DNA of 64,000 bases from Chitinophagaceae bacterium (GCA_016721725.1 JADKHN010000001.1:1550001-1614000), one strand, 5' to 3'. Counted from the first letter of the stretch, positions 36,046 to 45,406 are shown. Translations and numbers: made by a program. Notes: generated by a model not told the origin, from the letters alone.

Positions 36046-36972
36046 ATGGCCATTCTCTCCATTAAAAAGCTTTCCAAGAATTACGGCGCGATACGGGCTT
36101 TGAACCAGGTCAGCTTCGACGTGCCTCCCAAAACCGTTTTTGGCATCCTGGGACCTAACGGTAGCGGTAAAACGACCTTGTTGGGCATTGTTATGGATAT
36201 CCTGAAAGCTACAGAAGGGACCTATGAATGGAATGGAGAGTCCAGTTCGCCTGCCATTCGCAAGAAGATCGGGACCCTGCTCGAGACCCCCAATTTCTAT
36301 CATTACCTCAGCGCCGTTGAAAACCTCCGGATCGCGGCAAGGATCAAGGAAGCGGATGAGGACGATATCCCGAGGATACTGGAGATCGTCAACCTCTATC
36401 AGCGCAAGGATTCTAAATTCAGCACCTATTCGCTGGGGATGAAGCAAAGGCTGGCGATCGCGTCAACCCTGCTGGGTGATCCCGATATCCTGGTATTCGA
36501 TGAGCCGACGAACGGTCTCGACCCTGCCGGGATCGCCGAGATCCGCGAACTGATCAAAGAACTCAACCGTAAGGGAAAGACGATCATCATGGCCAGCCAT
36601 ATCCTGGATGAAGTGGAGAAGGTCTGTACCCATGTTGCCATCATCCAAAAAGGTATTCTGAAAGCCGTTGGCTCCGTCAGGGAGGTGATGAATACCGGTG
36701 GGGAAGCCGGCGCAACGGAAGCCGCCCTGCTGGTTGAACTGGGCGCTGCCGATCTCACGCAACTCAGGACCGTCCTGGATAAGATGCCGGGTATCGAAAG
36801 CATCGCAGATGCGGAGAAAGGATTACTGGTCGTTTGTCCTGAATCCCTGGGAACGGCGGCGATCAACAAATGGTGCTTCGAGAACGGCGTGGTGCTGGAT
36901 AAACTGGAAATAAAACGTAAATCACTGGAATCACGCTTCCTTGAGATCACGGGATCGAAAAGCGATAAATAA
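36046..36972 (+). CDS. ABC transporter ATP-binding protein
   Basis: This is the ATPase subunit of an ABC-2 type transporter, with Walker A GPNGSGKTTL (about 36-45), Q-loop, signature YSLGMKQRL, Walker B LVFDEPTNGLDP and the switch His in MASHILDE. The C-terminal extension (about 220-308) is common in DrrA/GldA-type ATPases. The length is 308 aa. The permease gene follows after 19 bases. The transported substrate cannot be told from the sequence. Confidence 0.9.
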   Translation: MAILSIKKLSKNYGAIRALNQVSFDVPPKTVFGILGPNGSGKTTLLGIVMDILKATEGTYEWNGESSSPAIRKKIGTLLETPNFYHYLSAVENLRIAARIKEADEDDIPRILEIVNLYQRKDSKFSTYSLGMKQRLAIASTLLGDPDILVFDEPTNGLDPAGIAEIRELIKELNRKGKTIIMASHILDEVEKVCTHVAIIQKGILKAVGSVREVMNTGGEAGATEAALLVELGAADLTQLRTVLDKMPGIESIADAEKGLLVVCPESLGTAAINKWCFENGVVLDKLEIKRKSLESRFLEITGSKSDK

Positions 36973-36991
36973 AAGGACAAAACAGTACATC

Positions 36992-37813
36992 ATGATCCAC
37001 TTGTTAAAAATAGAATGGCTTAAAGTGCGCAGGTACACCGCCTTCATCGTGCTGGCGTTTTGCTTCGTGATCGGCGTGTTCCTGATCAACTATATCGTAT
37101 ACAGCGTCAATAAGAATATCGTCAGCAATGTGGGTCCGGCCGGACTGATCTCCTTTTCCCCATACAGTTTTTCCAATACCTGGCAGACCACGAGTTATGC
37201 CACGGGTTTCATCCTGTTATTACCTTCCCTCTTGTTATTGATGCTGATGACCAATGAATACGCATTCAAGACACATCGTCAGAACATCATCGACGGATTG
37301 AGCCGGGGCGAATTCATCGGCGTGAAAATTATGATCGCCCTCATCTTCGCCGTGGTTTCCACCCTGCTGGTGTTCATCACGGCGCTTTGTTTCGGACTCG
37401 CTTCCGGAACCTCATTCTCCATGTCGGGGATCGTATTCGTAGGCTATTTTTTCCTGAAGGCGCTAACCTATAATATGGTCGCCCTGCTGATATCGGTGTT
37501 GATCAAGCGAACGGGATTCGCCATCGGCGTTTTCTTCATCTACCTGGGCGGGGAGAATTTCGTGGCCAAGATGCTTGACCTGTGGAGTATCAAGATCAAA
37601 AGGGATAACGGAACAGACCTGGGGGGCATGGGCGATTACCTGCCCATGAATGCGGCCGACGGTCTGCTGACCTTTCCCAGGAACACGATCTCGGATATGT
37701 CAAAATCATTCATGCCGGCCGATTATACCTGGCTGATCCTGGGGCTGGCCTTTGCCTACCTGCTTTTGTTTTACTGGTGGACAACAAAAAAATTCAAGAC
37801 CGCTGACCTGTAG
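36992..37813 (+). CDS. ABC-2 type transporter permease
   Basis: This 273-residue membrane protein has about six transmembrane segments and a short N-terminal cytosolic helix (MIHLLKIEWLKVRRY), the usual start of ABC-2 permeases. It pairs with the ATPase just upstream. An in-frame ATG at 36941 lies inside the ATPase gene and would add a charged extension, so ATG 36992 is preferred. Its 3' end overlaps the convergent epimerase gene by 20 bases. The substrate is unknown. Confidence 0.85.
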   Translation: MIHLLKIEWLKVRRYTAFIVLAFCFVIGVFLINYIVYSVNKNIVSNVGPAGLISFSPYSFSNTWQTTSYATGFILLLPSLLLLMLMTNEYAFKTHRQNIIDGLSRGEFIGVKIMIALIFAVVSTLLVFITALCFGLASGTSFSMSGIVFVGYFFLKALTYNMVALLISVLIKRTGFAIGVFFIYLGGENFVAKMLDLWSIKIKRDNGTDLGGMGDYLPMNAADGLLTFPRNTISDMSKSFMPADYTWLILGLAFAYLLLFYWWTTKKFKTADL

Positions 37814-38732
37814 AGTCCAACAGATCCTTCAGCGCCGCTTTAATTTGGGGGAACCTGAATTGGAACCCATCCCGCGTCACCCGGTCAGAACTCACCGTAG
37901 TGCTTTTCAAAACCTCAATGCTTCTGTTGCCCATCATGATCCTTAAAATGAAGGCCGGTACAGGGAATGGAATATAGAAACGACCCCTCATGATCCCGGC
38001 CAAACCCGTCATTAGTGCCTTATTCGTAACCGGCTCCGGGGCCACCGCATTATAGGCGCCGCTGGTATGGTCATTCTCCAGGGCAAACAGGAACATGCTG
38101 CAAAGGTCATCAATATGTATCCAGCTCACCACCTGCCGGCCATTGCCCAAAATGGCCGCTATGCCGAAACGGATGGGTTTCATGAATTCTTTCAAAGCGC
38201 CTCCATCCGGAGACAGGACGATGCCGATGCGCAATTTCACCAGCCTGATACCCATTTCTGCAACAGGCTGGATACTTTCTTCCCAAAGCCTGCAGGTATC
38301 TCCCAGGAAATCAGTGGCCGCTTTATCGGTTTCAATGAAGGAATGGCCGGGCTGCTGGTCGGGGCCGTAAAAACCAGTGGCTGAAGCACTGATCACTGTT
38401 TTGACCCGGTGCGGGTTCTTTTTAAGCTGATCGATGATCAGGGCCGAACTGTTCACCCGGCTGTTTACGATCTCTTCTTTGTAGGCCTGGGTCCATTTTT
38501 TGTCAACCACTCCGGCACCGGCCAGGTGTATGATATGGTCGGTTTCCCGCAGGGCATCCGGATCGAGGGTGCCTTTCCTGACATCCCACCGGGCATATCG
38601 TATCCCCTTATCAAGGGACGATCCCGGCGGATTCCGGGTCAGGATGATCACCCGGTAACCTTTTTTAACCAGGGTTCCGGCGAGTGCGCTCCCGACCAGT
38701 CCCGTTCCCCCGGTGATCATTACTGTTTGCAT
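37794..38732 (-). CDS. TIGR01777 family NAD(P)-dependent epimerase (YfcH-like)
   Basis: This is a short-chain dehydrogenase/reductase of the extended type. The N-terminal nucleotide-binding motif TGGTGLVGSALAGTL is at about 7-21, the ISASATGFYG segment holds the catalytic Ser and Tyr, and the C-terminal DUF1731-like tail (STTVSSDRVTRDGFQFRFP) marks the TIGR01777/YfcH group. The length (312 aa) is typical. The substrate is unknown for this family. Its 3' end overlaps the ABC permease gene antisense. Confidence 0.88.
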   Translation of the reverse strand: MQTVMITGGTGLVGSALAGTLVKKGYRVIILTRNPPGSSLDKGIRYARWDVRKGTLDPDALRETDHIIHLAGAGVVDKKWTQAYKEEIVNSRVNSSALIIDQLKKNPHRVKTVISASATGFYGPDQQPGHSFIETDKAATDFLGDTCRLWEESIQPVAEMGIRLVKLRIGIVLSPDGGALKEFMKPIRFGIAAILGNGRQVVSWIHIDDLCSMFLFALENDHTSGAYNAVAPEPVTNKALMTGLAGIMRGRFYIPFPVPAFILRIMMGNRSIEVLKSTTVSSDRVTRDGFQFRFPQIKAALKDLLDSTGQRS

Positions 38733-38772
38733 ATTTTTTTATTGAGGTAAACCATTTATGTAAAAACAAATT

Positions 38773-38802
38773 AACGGTCATCTTGTTCTGCAAGTGACCG
38801 TT
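38773..38802. other. Hairpin in a divergent intergenic region
   Basis: AACGGTCA and TGACCGTT form a perfect eight-base stem, extended by CTTG/CAAG around loop TTCTG with one bulged T. It lies between the divergent epimerase and secreted-protein genes, where a terminator is not expected. It could be a regulator-binding palindrome, a 5'-UTR structure of either gene or a repeat. Confidence 0.6.
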
Positions 38803-38892
38803 TATTTGAAAGGCTTGTTAAAGAAGTCGCCGGCATTCGAATAATGGCCGGTCATTGTTGATTAAATCGTAATTTTAAGTTACACCATTGTT

Positions 38893-40413
38893 ATGATGCA
38901 CAAGGGATTATTTTTTATACTATTGGGGCTTTTTTGTTTGCCGCAGGTCAGCCATGCGCAAACGGTGGCTTATGCCGATTTCGACCGGGAAGACAGTAAG
39001 GACATCAGTTTCGAGATCATCGGGAAGATGAACGACCATATCCTGGTCTATAAGAATATCCGGTGGAAGCATAAGCTGAGTATCTATGACCAGGACATGC
39101 GAACCCGGGAGACCGTGATGCTGGACTTCATTCCGGAAAAGACCGTAAACGTGGATTTCATTACCTACCCGGATTTCTTTTACATAATCTACCAGTACCA
39201 GAAAAGAAGTATCCTGCATTGCATGGCGGTGAAACTGGATGGGAATGGAAAGAAACTGTCGGAACCCGTTGAAATGGATACCACCCAGATCTCCCTGATG
39301 GCGGATAACAAGATCTACAGCACCATCAACAGCGAGGACAAGAAAAAGATCATGGTCTTTAAAATGCAGAAGAAATGGGACCGGTTCAACATCGTCACCC
39401 TGCTATTTGACGACCAGTTGAAACTGATCCGGAAGACCCGGGAAGTGATACCCTTCGATGAACGCCGGGACAGTTACGGAGATTTTTTACTCGACAATGA
39501 AGGCAACCTGGTATTCAGCATTGACAAGCAGGAGGGATACCGCGAGAACAGCGGAACACTGAACCTGGTGACCAAGGCGCCTGCGTCGGACAGTTTTGTT
39601 TTCCATCCGATCAATCTCAATAATAAATTCGTGGATGATGTAAAGCTGAAGATCGATAACCTGAACAAGCGATATATCATCGCTTCCTTCTATTACCCCA
39701 AGAGCCGGGGAAGTATTGAAGGCCTGTTCACCTGTACCTGGGACAGAACCACCGGAACCCAAAACCCTTCGGCATTCAATGTCTTCGATCCCTACCTGCG
39801 CGCGGATGCCAAATCGGACGGCCTGCAGCGCTTCGCCTTTGATGATTATTATATCCGGCAGATCTTTGTCAAGAAAGACGGCAGCTTCCTGGTCGCAGCC
39901 GAAGATTATTCCAGCCAGACCTCCAGCAACAGCAATTCCTGGAACCGTTGGGATTACCTGAATAATCCCAATGCCCTGTCATCCAATTCCTATTATTATT
40001 ACAGCCCGTACAGCGGTTATTACCGACCTTATAACCGGTATAACAACTTTCAGAGCACACGCTTCTATTATGCCAACATCATGGTATTGAGTGTGGATAA
40101 AAGCGGCCTGGCTGAATGGGCCAAGGTGATACAAAAGGACCAGTTCGAAGACAACGATGACAGTTACCTGTCCTACTCCACCATGAATTCGGGTGGTGAG
40201 ATCCATTTCATTTTCAGCCTGAACAGTGGCAACCAGGTGATCACAGACCAGAGTCTGGCCCCGGATGGCACCATCAAGCGTAACGCCACCCTCAAAAGCC
40301 GCGAAAGAGGTTACCAGTTCATGTCCAAGTTCGGAAAACAGGTTGGAGCCCGGCAGTTGATCATACCTTGTACCTACCGGGGCAATATTTCTTTTGCCAA
40401 AGTGGATTTCTGA
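38893..40413 (+). CDS. Secreted protein of unknown function
   Basis: I do not recognise the family. A signal peptide (to about residue 22, VSHAQ) is followed by about 485 residues with regular beta-strand-like segments (ILVYKNIRWKHKLSIYDQD, IMVFKMQKKWDRFNIVTLL), perhaps a beta-propeller. Around residues 340-390 there is a low-complexity insert very rich in Ser, Asn and Tyr (SSQTSSNSNSW, SNSYYYYSPYSGYYRPYNRY). No catalytic motif, membrane segment or sorting domain is visible. The gene stands alone in its transcription unit. Confidence 0.7.
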   Translation: MMHKGLFFILLGLFCLPQVSHAQTVAYADFDREDSKDISFEIIGKMNDHILVYKNIRWKHKLSIYDQDMRTRETVMLDFIPEKTVNVDFITYPDFFYIIYQYQKRSILHCMAVKLDGNGKKLSEPVEMDTTQISLMADNKIYSTINSEDKKKIMVFKMQKKWDRFNIVTLLFDDQLKLIRKTREVIPFDERRDSYGDFLLDNEGNLVFSIDKQEGYRENSGTLNLVTKAPASDSFVFHPINLNNKFVDDVKLKIDNLNKRYIIASFYYPKSRGSIEGLFTCTWDRTTGTQNPSAFNVFDPYLRADAKSDGLQRFAFDDYYIRQIFVKKDGSFLVAAEDYSSQTSSNSNSWNRWDYLNNPNALSSNSYYYYSPYSGYYRPYNRYNNFQSTRFYYANIMVLSVDKSGLAEWAKVIQKDQFEDNDDSYLSYSTMNSGGEIHFIFSLNSGNQVITDQSLAPDGTIKRNATLKSRERGYQFMSKFGKQVGARQLIIPCTYRGNISFAKVDF

Positions 40414-40516
40414 CGGGTTTCAGCAGTAAAGGCATAAAAATGTTTTCCTGGATTTCGTAATATTCATCAACTTCGCCGGGCAAGCTTTCATTCTTTACTT
40501 TAAACGGGCAATCATT

Positions 40517-41497
40517 TTGACAGGCATTTTCAAAGCCAATAATGTTTATAATACTTTCCTGCTGTTTGTTTACGGGTTATTGCTGAAATTGCCGATATTC
40601 CTCAGGCCCAGGGTTCCCCATGAGCAGCAGATCGACGGATTCCTCTACAAAGCCCTGTTGAAATGGCTGCACCTGTTCGGCAGCAACCTGCCCATCATCT
40701 ATCCCGCCATCGCTTACCTGTTATTATACACCCAGGCGGTCAGTTTCAATAAGCTGGTCACCGAACTTCGCCTCATGCAAAAGCCCAATTACCTGGCTGG
40801 TATGAGCTATTTGCTGGTCACTTCCCTGTTCAGTGAGTGGAATATGTTGTCTGCTCCCCTGATCATCAATACCCTGTTGATCTGGGTTTGGGCCAGGATG
40901 AGCGGCCTTTACAATAATCCCCGTCCTAAAAGTTCTCTTTTCAATATCGGCATGGCCATTGGCCTGGCCACCTTCTTTTATTTTCCGTCGATCGCCTTTT
41001 CGGCCCTGATCATTTTCGGATTGGCCATCACCAGGCCCTTTAAACTGGCCGAATGGCTGATCGCCTTATTGGGCATCATCGCCCCTTATTATTTCCTGTT
41101 GTCCTGGGTGTTTATCACCGACCGGTGGAAAGGTTACCAGTTTCCCGGTTTTGCCGTGACGACACCCCGGTTCAGCCAGACCAACTGGTCCTATGCCGCC
41201 ATCATCATCGTTATTTTCTGTTCGGCCATCGGTTTCTTTTTTGTGCAACAGAATTTCCGGCGCCAGCTCATCCAGGCCCGTAAAAGCTGGAACCTGGTAT
41301 TCCTCTACCTCCTGGTAGCCACTTTCATCCCTTTCGTCAATGCCACTCATACCTTCGAATACTGGATCTTATGTGCCGTGCCCCTTTCGGCACTGATGGG
41401 GGCGGCCTTTCTTTACCCGTCCCGAAAATGGTTCCCGCAGGTGCTCCATTGGCTCATGGTGGCCTTCGTGATCGCCATCAGCTACTTCGTAGAATAA
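40517..41497 (+). CDS. DUF6427-like polytopic membrane protein
   Basis: This 326-residue protein has about eight to ten membrane segments and a short N-terminus (TGIFKANNVYNTFLL) of the type seen in Bacteroidota DUF6427 proteins. The function is unknown. The start is a TTG at 40517, since no ATG precedes the conserved N-terminus. It lies 50 bases before purQ, which has its own promoter box. The family assignment rests on overall layout and N-terminal resemblance from memory. Confidence 0.65.
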   Translation: MTGIFKANNVYNTFLLFVYGLLLKLPIFLRPRVPHEQQIDGFLYKALLKWLHLFGSNLPIIYPAIAYLLLYTQAVSFNKLVTELRLMQKPNYLAGMSYLLVTSLFSEWNMLSAPLIINTLLIWVWARMSGLYNNPRPKSSLFNIGMAIGLATFFYFPSIAFSALIIFGLAITRPFKLAEWLIALLGIIAPYYFLLSWVFITDRWKGYQFPGFAVTTPRFSQTNWSYAAIIIVIFCSAIGFFFVQQNFRRQLIQARKSWNLVFLYLLVATFIPFVNATHTFEYWILCAVPLSALMGAAFLYPSRKWFPQVLHWLMVAFVIAISYFVE

Positions 41498-41512
41498 TTC
41501 CCCGGGGAAACT

Positions 41513-41520
41513 TACCTTTG
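41513..41520 (+). promoter_or_regulatory. -7 promoter box for purQ
   Basis: TACCTTTG matches TAnnTTTG exactly, 27 bases before the purQ ATG. Confidence 0.6.
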
Positions 41521-41547
41521 TTGCCCTAACCGTTTAATTTTTATTTC

Positions 41548-42219
41548 ATGAAATTCGGCGTAGTAGTATTCCCAGGCAGTAATTGCGACCAGGACATGAT
41601 CGATGCCCTGGAACAGGACCTCAAGCAGGAAGTGATCCGGCTCTGGCATAAGGATAGGGACATCAGTCATTTTGGACTGGAGGATTGCATTGTACTGCCA
41701 GGCGGGTTCAGTTATGGCGATTACCTGCGTTGCGGCGCCATCGCCCGCTTCAGCCCGATGATGCAAAGTGTCATCGAATTCGCCAACCAGGGTGGCAAGG
41801 TGCTGGGCGTCTGCAACGGGTTCCAGATCCTTTGCGAAAGCGGGCTCTTACCCGGCGTCTTATTGCGTAACAGCCAGCAGCAGTTCGCCTGCAAGAACAT
41901 CTTCATGAAGGAAGCGGCCGCAGAAGGGGGCCAGCCCCTGATGATACCCATTGCTCACGGAGAAGGACGTTATTTCGCGAATGACCGTACCCTGGAAGAA
42001 CTGGAATTGCACCGGCAGATCATCTATCGGTATTGCGATGAGAAAGGACATATCACACCAGCCAGTAACCCCAATGGCGCTATGCACAATATCGCGGGGA
42101 TCTGCAACCGTGAAAGGAATGTCTTTGGCATGATGCCGCACCCGGAAAGGGCTTGCAGTATTACCCTGGGTAATACAGACGGCCGTTCCGTGTTCAACCA
42201 CCTGTTTGGCATAAATTAA
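41548..42219 (+). CDS. purQ: Phosphoribosylformylglycinamidine synthase, glutaminase subunit PurQ
   Basis: This is a class I glutamine amidotransferase that supplies ammonia to PurL in purine synthesis. The N-terminus KFGVVVFPGSNCDQD, the nucleophile elbow GVCNGFQIL (Cys near residue 89) and the C-terminal MMPHPERA (His/Glu of the triad) are diagnostic. The length (223 aa) matches the small-subunit form, which works with separate PurL and PurS proteins. Those partners are not in this window. Confidence 0.95.
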   Translation: MKFGVVVFPGSNCDQDMIDALEQDLKQEVIRLWHKDRDISHFGLEDCIVLPGGFSYGDYLRCGAIARFSPMMQSVIEFANQGGKVLGVCNGFQILCESGLLPGVLLRNSQQQFACKNIFMKEAAAEGGQPLMIPIAHGEGRYFANDRTLEELELHRQIIYRYCDEKGHITPASNPNGAMHNIAGICNRERNVFGMMPHPERACSITLGNTDGRSVFNHLFGIN

Positions 42220-42273
42220 CGTTAATGAGTTGCAAACCGGCCCCGGTGCAATGGTAAGCCGTTTCATTTTGCT

Positions 42274-42281
42274 TATTTTTG
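42274..42281 (+). promoter_or_regulatory. -7 promoter box for the nDsbD-like gene
   Basis: TATTTTTG matches TAnnTTTG exactly, 19 bases before the ATG at 42301. Confidence 0.55.
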
Positions 42282-42300
42282 AGGTGTGAAAATCAATCAT

Positions 42301-42756
42301 ATGAAAAAGGGGATCTTTATTTTTTTATTCTCTGCCCTGGCCCTGATCTCACAGGCCCAGGTTTTATCTCCGGTCTTATGGACCTTCTCATCAAAAAAAA
42401 TCGGCGATAAGAGCTATGAAATTCGCCTGACCGCCAATATTCAAAAAAGCTGGCACATGTATTCACAGACCCAGCCTGCAGATGCTATCGTGAACCCTAC
42501 CGTGGTATCATTCAAAACCAACCCTTTGGTAAAACTGGATGGAAAACTGGTGGAGCTGGGTAAACTGGAGCTGTATAAAGACAAAAAACTCGGTATTTCC
42601 GCCAATCAATATTCAGATAAACTGGAATACGTGCAGAAAGTGAAACTGAAATCCTCTGCAAAGACCAAGATGGTAGGCAGTGTCGAATTTCAGACCTGCG
42701 ACGATAAAAAATGCCTTCCTTCCAAAAAAGTGGACTTTTCCATCGCACTGGATTAG
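42301..42756 (+). CDS. Secreted DsbD N-terminal-domain-like protein
   Basis: A signal peptide (to about residue 20, ISQAQ) is followed by one immunoglobulin-like domain of the nDsbD type. The CDDKKCLPSKK motif near the end matches the two-Cys CxxxxC pair of nDsbD, which in E. coli passes electrons to periplasmic partners. The length is 151 aa. A GTG at 42286 is in frame but less likely. It lies just upstream of a full DsbD gene, so it may be a separate partner domain or a diverged duplicate of the DsbD N-terminus. Confidence 0.78.
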   Translation: MKKGIFIFLFSALALISQAQVLSPVLWTFSSKKIGDKSYEIRLTANIQKSWHMYSQTQPADAIVNPTVVSFKTNPLVKLDGKLVELGKLELYKDKKLGISANQYSDKLEYVQKVKLKSSAKTKMVGSVEFQTCDDKKCLPSKKVDFSIALD

Positions 42757-42783
42757 CCTCCGGTAACTGATAGACAAAATGGG

Positions 42784-42791
42784 TACTTTTG
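42784..42791 (+). promoter_or_regulatory. -7 promoter box for dsbD
   Basis: TACTTTTG matches TAnnTTTG exactly, 24 bases before the dsbD ATG at 42816. Confidence 0.55.
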
Positions 42792-42815
42792 CAGTACCTT
42801 TTTTAATTTGACGCC

Positions 42816-44771
42816 ATGAAGTTTGTCTCGTTTTTAATTGGGATCCTTGCTTTTTCCCTGTTCTCCAATACGGTTGTTTCCCAGGATTCGGCTGCAAAAG
42901 CCGCCTTTCAATGGACGGTCAAATCGAAAAAGCTGGCCCCCGGTCAATACGAACTGACCTTCTCTACGCCGGGTACAACCGGGACTCAATTATACGCACC
43001 TGCACAGGACCTTGACGGAACGGCTTCCGCCGAATTAAGCTTCACCTACCCCGATATGGTAGTGGAAAGTTTTGCCGCAACCGGCGATACCAAAACGATC
43101 AACCCGTCGTTTTTCGGCAATAAGCCATTGAACATAACCGAAGGCCCGGCTGAATGGAAGGCGATCGTAAAATTCAGTAAGACGGTTCCGGCCAGTTTAC
43201 TGGGCAACCTGTCGGTCTATTATAACAAGGGAGATGAATTCCTGCCCGATATACCCGTTTCTTTCAACACGACCCTGGAAGGAGGTGTCAGCTCGGGCGG
43301 CAAGATCCGGATCGCATCCATCGACATCAAATCACCGGTGAATAGTTGCGGAGATGAAGCTACGCAGGATAAAAGCCTGGCCGGCATTTTTTTACTGGGT
43401 TTTTTAGGAGGTTTGATCGCATTGATCACACCTTGCGTTTTCCCGATGATACCCGTCACGGTGACCTTCTTCACAAAAAAATCGAAGAATAAGAAAGGGG
43501 CCCTGTTCAATGCCGCGATGTATGGCTTTTTTATTTTCCTGATCTATGTGGCCATCACCATTCCCTTCCATATCGCCGGGGAGACCATTAGTCCGGAAAT
43601 ATTCAATAATATATCCACTAATGTCTGGCTGAACCTGATCTTTTTCGCTGTATTTGTGGCATTCGCACTGTCTTTTTTCGGCCTGTATGAGATCATTTTG
43701 CCGTCTTCTTTCGCCAATAAGACGGATTCCAGATCGGGGCATAAGAATATCTCCGGCATTTTTTTCATGGCGGCTACTCTCGCCATTGTTTCCTTTTCCT
43801 GTACCGGCCCGATCCTGGGTACCTTACTGGCCAATGTGGCCAATGAAGGGCCCTGGCCTCTGACCATGGGCGCCGCGGGCTTCGGACTGGCGCTCGGATT
43901 GCCATTCGCCTTGTTCGCCCTGTTCCCCAACTGGTTGCATTCTTTACCCAAATCGGGAGGATGGATGACCGATGTGAAAGTGGTGCTGGGGTTCATTGAA
44001 CTGGCGCTGGCCGTGAAATTCCTCGCCAACGCCGATAATGTGGAACAATGGGGTATCCTGAAAAGAGAGGTATTTATCGGCGCCTGGGTCATCATCGGTA
44101 TCGCCATTGTACTGTACCTGCTGGGTTGGTTGAAACTGGGTCATGGTACCCGGTTCAGGAAATTCTCTTCCCTGCGCATCTCCTTTATCCTGTTCTTCAC
44201 CCTGTTCACCGCCTACCTCGTGCCCGGATTGACCAATTCCACTTATGCCAACCTCAGTTTACTGAGTGGCTTCCCGCCACCCCTGTCATACAGCGTTTAT
44301 AAACATCATGTACTGATCGCCAGGGGGATCGAACCCATTCACAATGATTATGAAAAAGCACTGGCCCGCGCCCGGGCGGAGAAAAAACCCCTGTTGATCG
44401 ACTTTACCGGCTGGGCCTGTGTCAATTGCCGGCGTATGGAAGAAAAAGTGTGGACCAACCGCGAAGTAGACAGCCTCATGCGTGACCGCTTTGTAGTGGT
44501 ATCCCTCTATGTGGATGAACGGAAAAATTTACCCGCGACCGAACAAACGGTTTTTCGTTCGGATGGCGGAAACGAAAAGAATATTGTAACGGTCGGGGAT
44601 AAGTGGTCCACTTTCCAGACCGAGAATTTCGGCGCCACTTCGCAGCCTCAATACGCAATCATCAGTCCGGATGAAAAGGCCCTCACCAAAACAAAATTCT
44701 ACACCCCCGATCCCCTTGAATTTTCCGACTGGCTGAAATGCGGTTTGAAGGCCATGTCCGGTGAAAAATAA
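42816..44771 (+). CDS. dsbD: Protein-disulfide reductase DsbD
   Basis: This membrane protein carries electrons from cytosolic thioredoxin to the periplasm. The signal peptide (to about residue 22) is followed by an N-terminal Ig-like domain (to about 170), eight membrane segments (about 185-485) with ITPCVFPMIPV and SFSCTGPILG, whose Cys residues form the transmembrane pair, and a C-terminal thioredoxin-like domain with CVNC in GWACVNCRRM (about 533). The length is 651 aa. The N-terminal domain here lacks an obvious CxxxxC pair, which may explain the separate nDsbD-like protein encoded just upstream. Confidence 0.92.
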   Translation: MKFVSFLIGILAFSLFSNTVVSQDSAAKAAFQWTVKSKKLAPGQYELTFSTPGTTGTQLYAPAQDLDGTASAELSFTYPDMVVESFAATGDTKTINPSFFGNKPLNITEGPAEWKAIVKFSKTVPASLLGNLSVYYNKGDEFLPDIPVSFNTTLEGGVSSGGKIRIASIDIKSPVNSCGDEATQDKSLAGIFLLGFLGGLIALITPCVFPMIPVTVTFFTKKSKNKKGALFNAAMYGFFIFLIYVAITIPFHIAGETISPEIFNNISTNVWLNLIFFAVFVAFALSFFGLYEIILPSSFANKTDSRSGHKNISGIFFMAATLAIVSFSCTGPILGTLLANVANEGPWPLTMGAAGFGLALGLPFALFALFPNWLHSLPKSGGWMTDVKVVLGFIELALAVKFLANADNVEQWGILKREVFIGAWVIIGIAIVLYLLGWLKLGHGTRFRKFSSLRISFILFFTLFTAYLVPGLTNSTYANLSLLSGFPPPLSYSVYKHHVLIARGIEPIHNDYEKALARARAEKKPLLIDFTGWACVNCRRMEEKVWTNREVDSLMRDRFVVVSLYVDERKNLPATEQTVFRSDGGNEKNIVTVGDKWSTFQTENFGATSQPQYAIISPDEKALTKTKFYTPDPLEFSDWLKCGLKAMSGEK

Positions 44772-44800
44772 AAAAACCCCTGTTGTCAGGGGCTTCTTTG
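44771..44800 (-). terminator. Rho-independent terminator between dsbD and the sigma factor gene
   Basis: The stem CCCCTG/CAGGGG lies at 44777-44792. Read on the minus strand it is followed by a run of seven T residues, so it ends the ECF sigma transcript; on the plus strand the T content is lower but it may also help end dsbD. Confidence 0.82.
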
Positions 44801-44824
44801 CATTTGTAATGGGGGCTACAAAAT

Positions 44825-45406
44825 TTATAATGCGATCTGTTTTTCAGTCATCATTTTGCGCAGGTTGATCAAACCGTACCTCATGCGTCCGAGGGCGGTA
44901 TTGATGCTGCAGGAAGTGAGGCTGGCGATCTCCTTAAAACTCAAATCGGCGTAATGACGCAGGATGATCACTTCACGCTGGTCTTCGGGGAGCATATCCA
45001 CCATCTTCCTGACCCTGTCCTGGCTTTGACCCGACATCATCTTATGATCGGCGCCCGGTTCAGAGAAATTCAGCACTTCAAAAATGTCGCGGTCGTCACT
45101 GGTTTTGATGGTGGGGTTCCGCTTTACTTTCCTGAAATGGTCTACGCACATATTGTGCGCAATGCGCATGGCCCAGGGTAAGAACTTGCCTTCATCGGTG
45201 TACCGGCCGCACTTAAGCGTGTCGATAACGCGGATGAATACGTCCTGGAAAATGTCTTCTGCAAGGTGTTTGTCTTTTACCAGCAGGTAAATGGATGTGT
45301 AGATCTTGTCCTTGTAACGCGTAATGATGGTGGCAAGGGCATCTGCATCTCCCTCCATATACATATGGATGAGCTGCTGGTCGGTAAGGTTGTTAAGGCA
45401 TTTCAT
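44825..45406 (-). CDS. ECF-type RNA polymerase sigma factor
   Basis: This is a sigma-70 family extracytoplasmic-function factor of 193 aa. Region 2 (about 25-95) includes DIFQDVFIRV and WAMRIAHNMCVDHFRK, and region 4 (about 130-185) includes LPEDQREVIILRHYADLSFKEIA and the HTH TSCSINTALGRMRYGL. No anti-sigma gene lies beside it, so its control is not visible here. The gene is convergent with dsbD and divergent from uvrA. Confidence 0.9.
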   Translation of the reverse strand: MKCLNNLTDQQLIHMYMEGDADALATIITRYKDKIYTSIYLLVKDKHLAEDIFQDVFIRVIDTLKCGRYTDEGKFLPWAMRIAHNMCVDHFRKVKRNPTIKTSDDRDIFEVLNFSEPGADHKMMSGQSQDRVRKMVDMLPEDQREVIILRHYADLSFKEIASLTSCSINTALGRMRYGLINLRKMMTEKQIAL

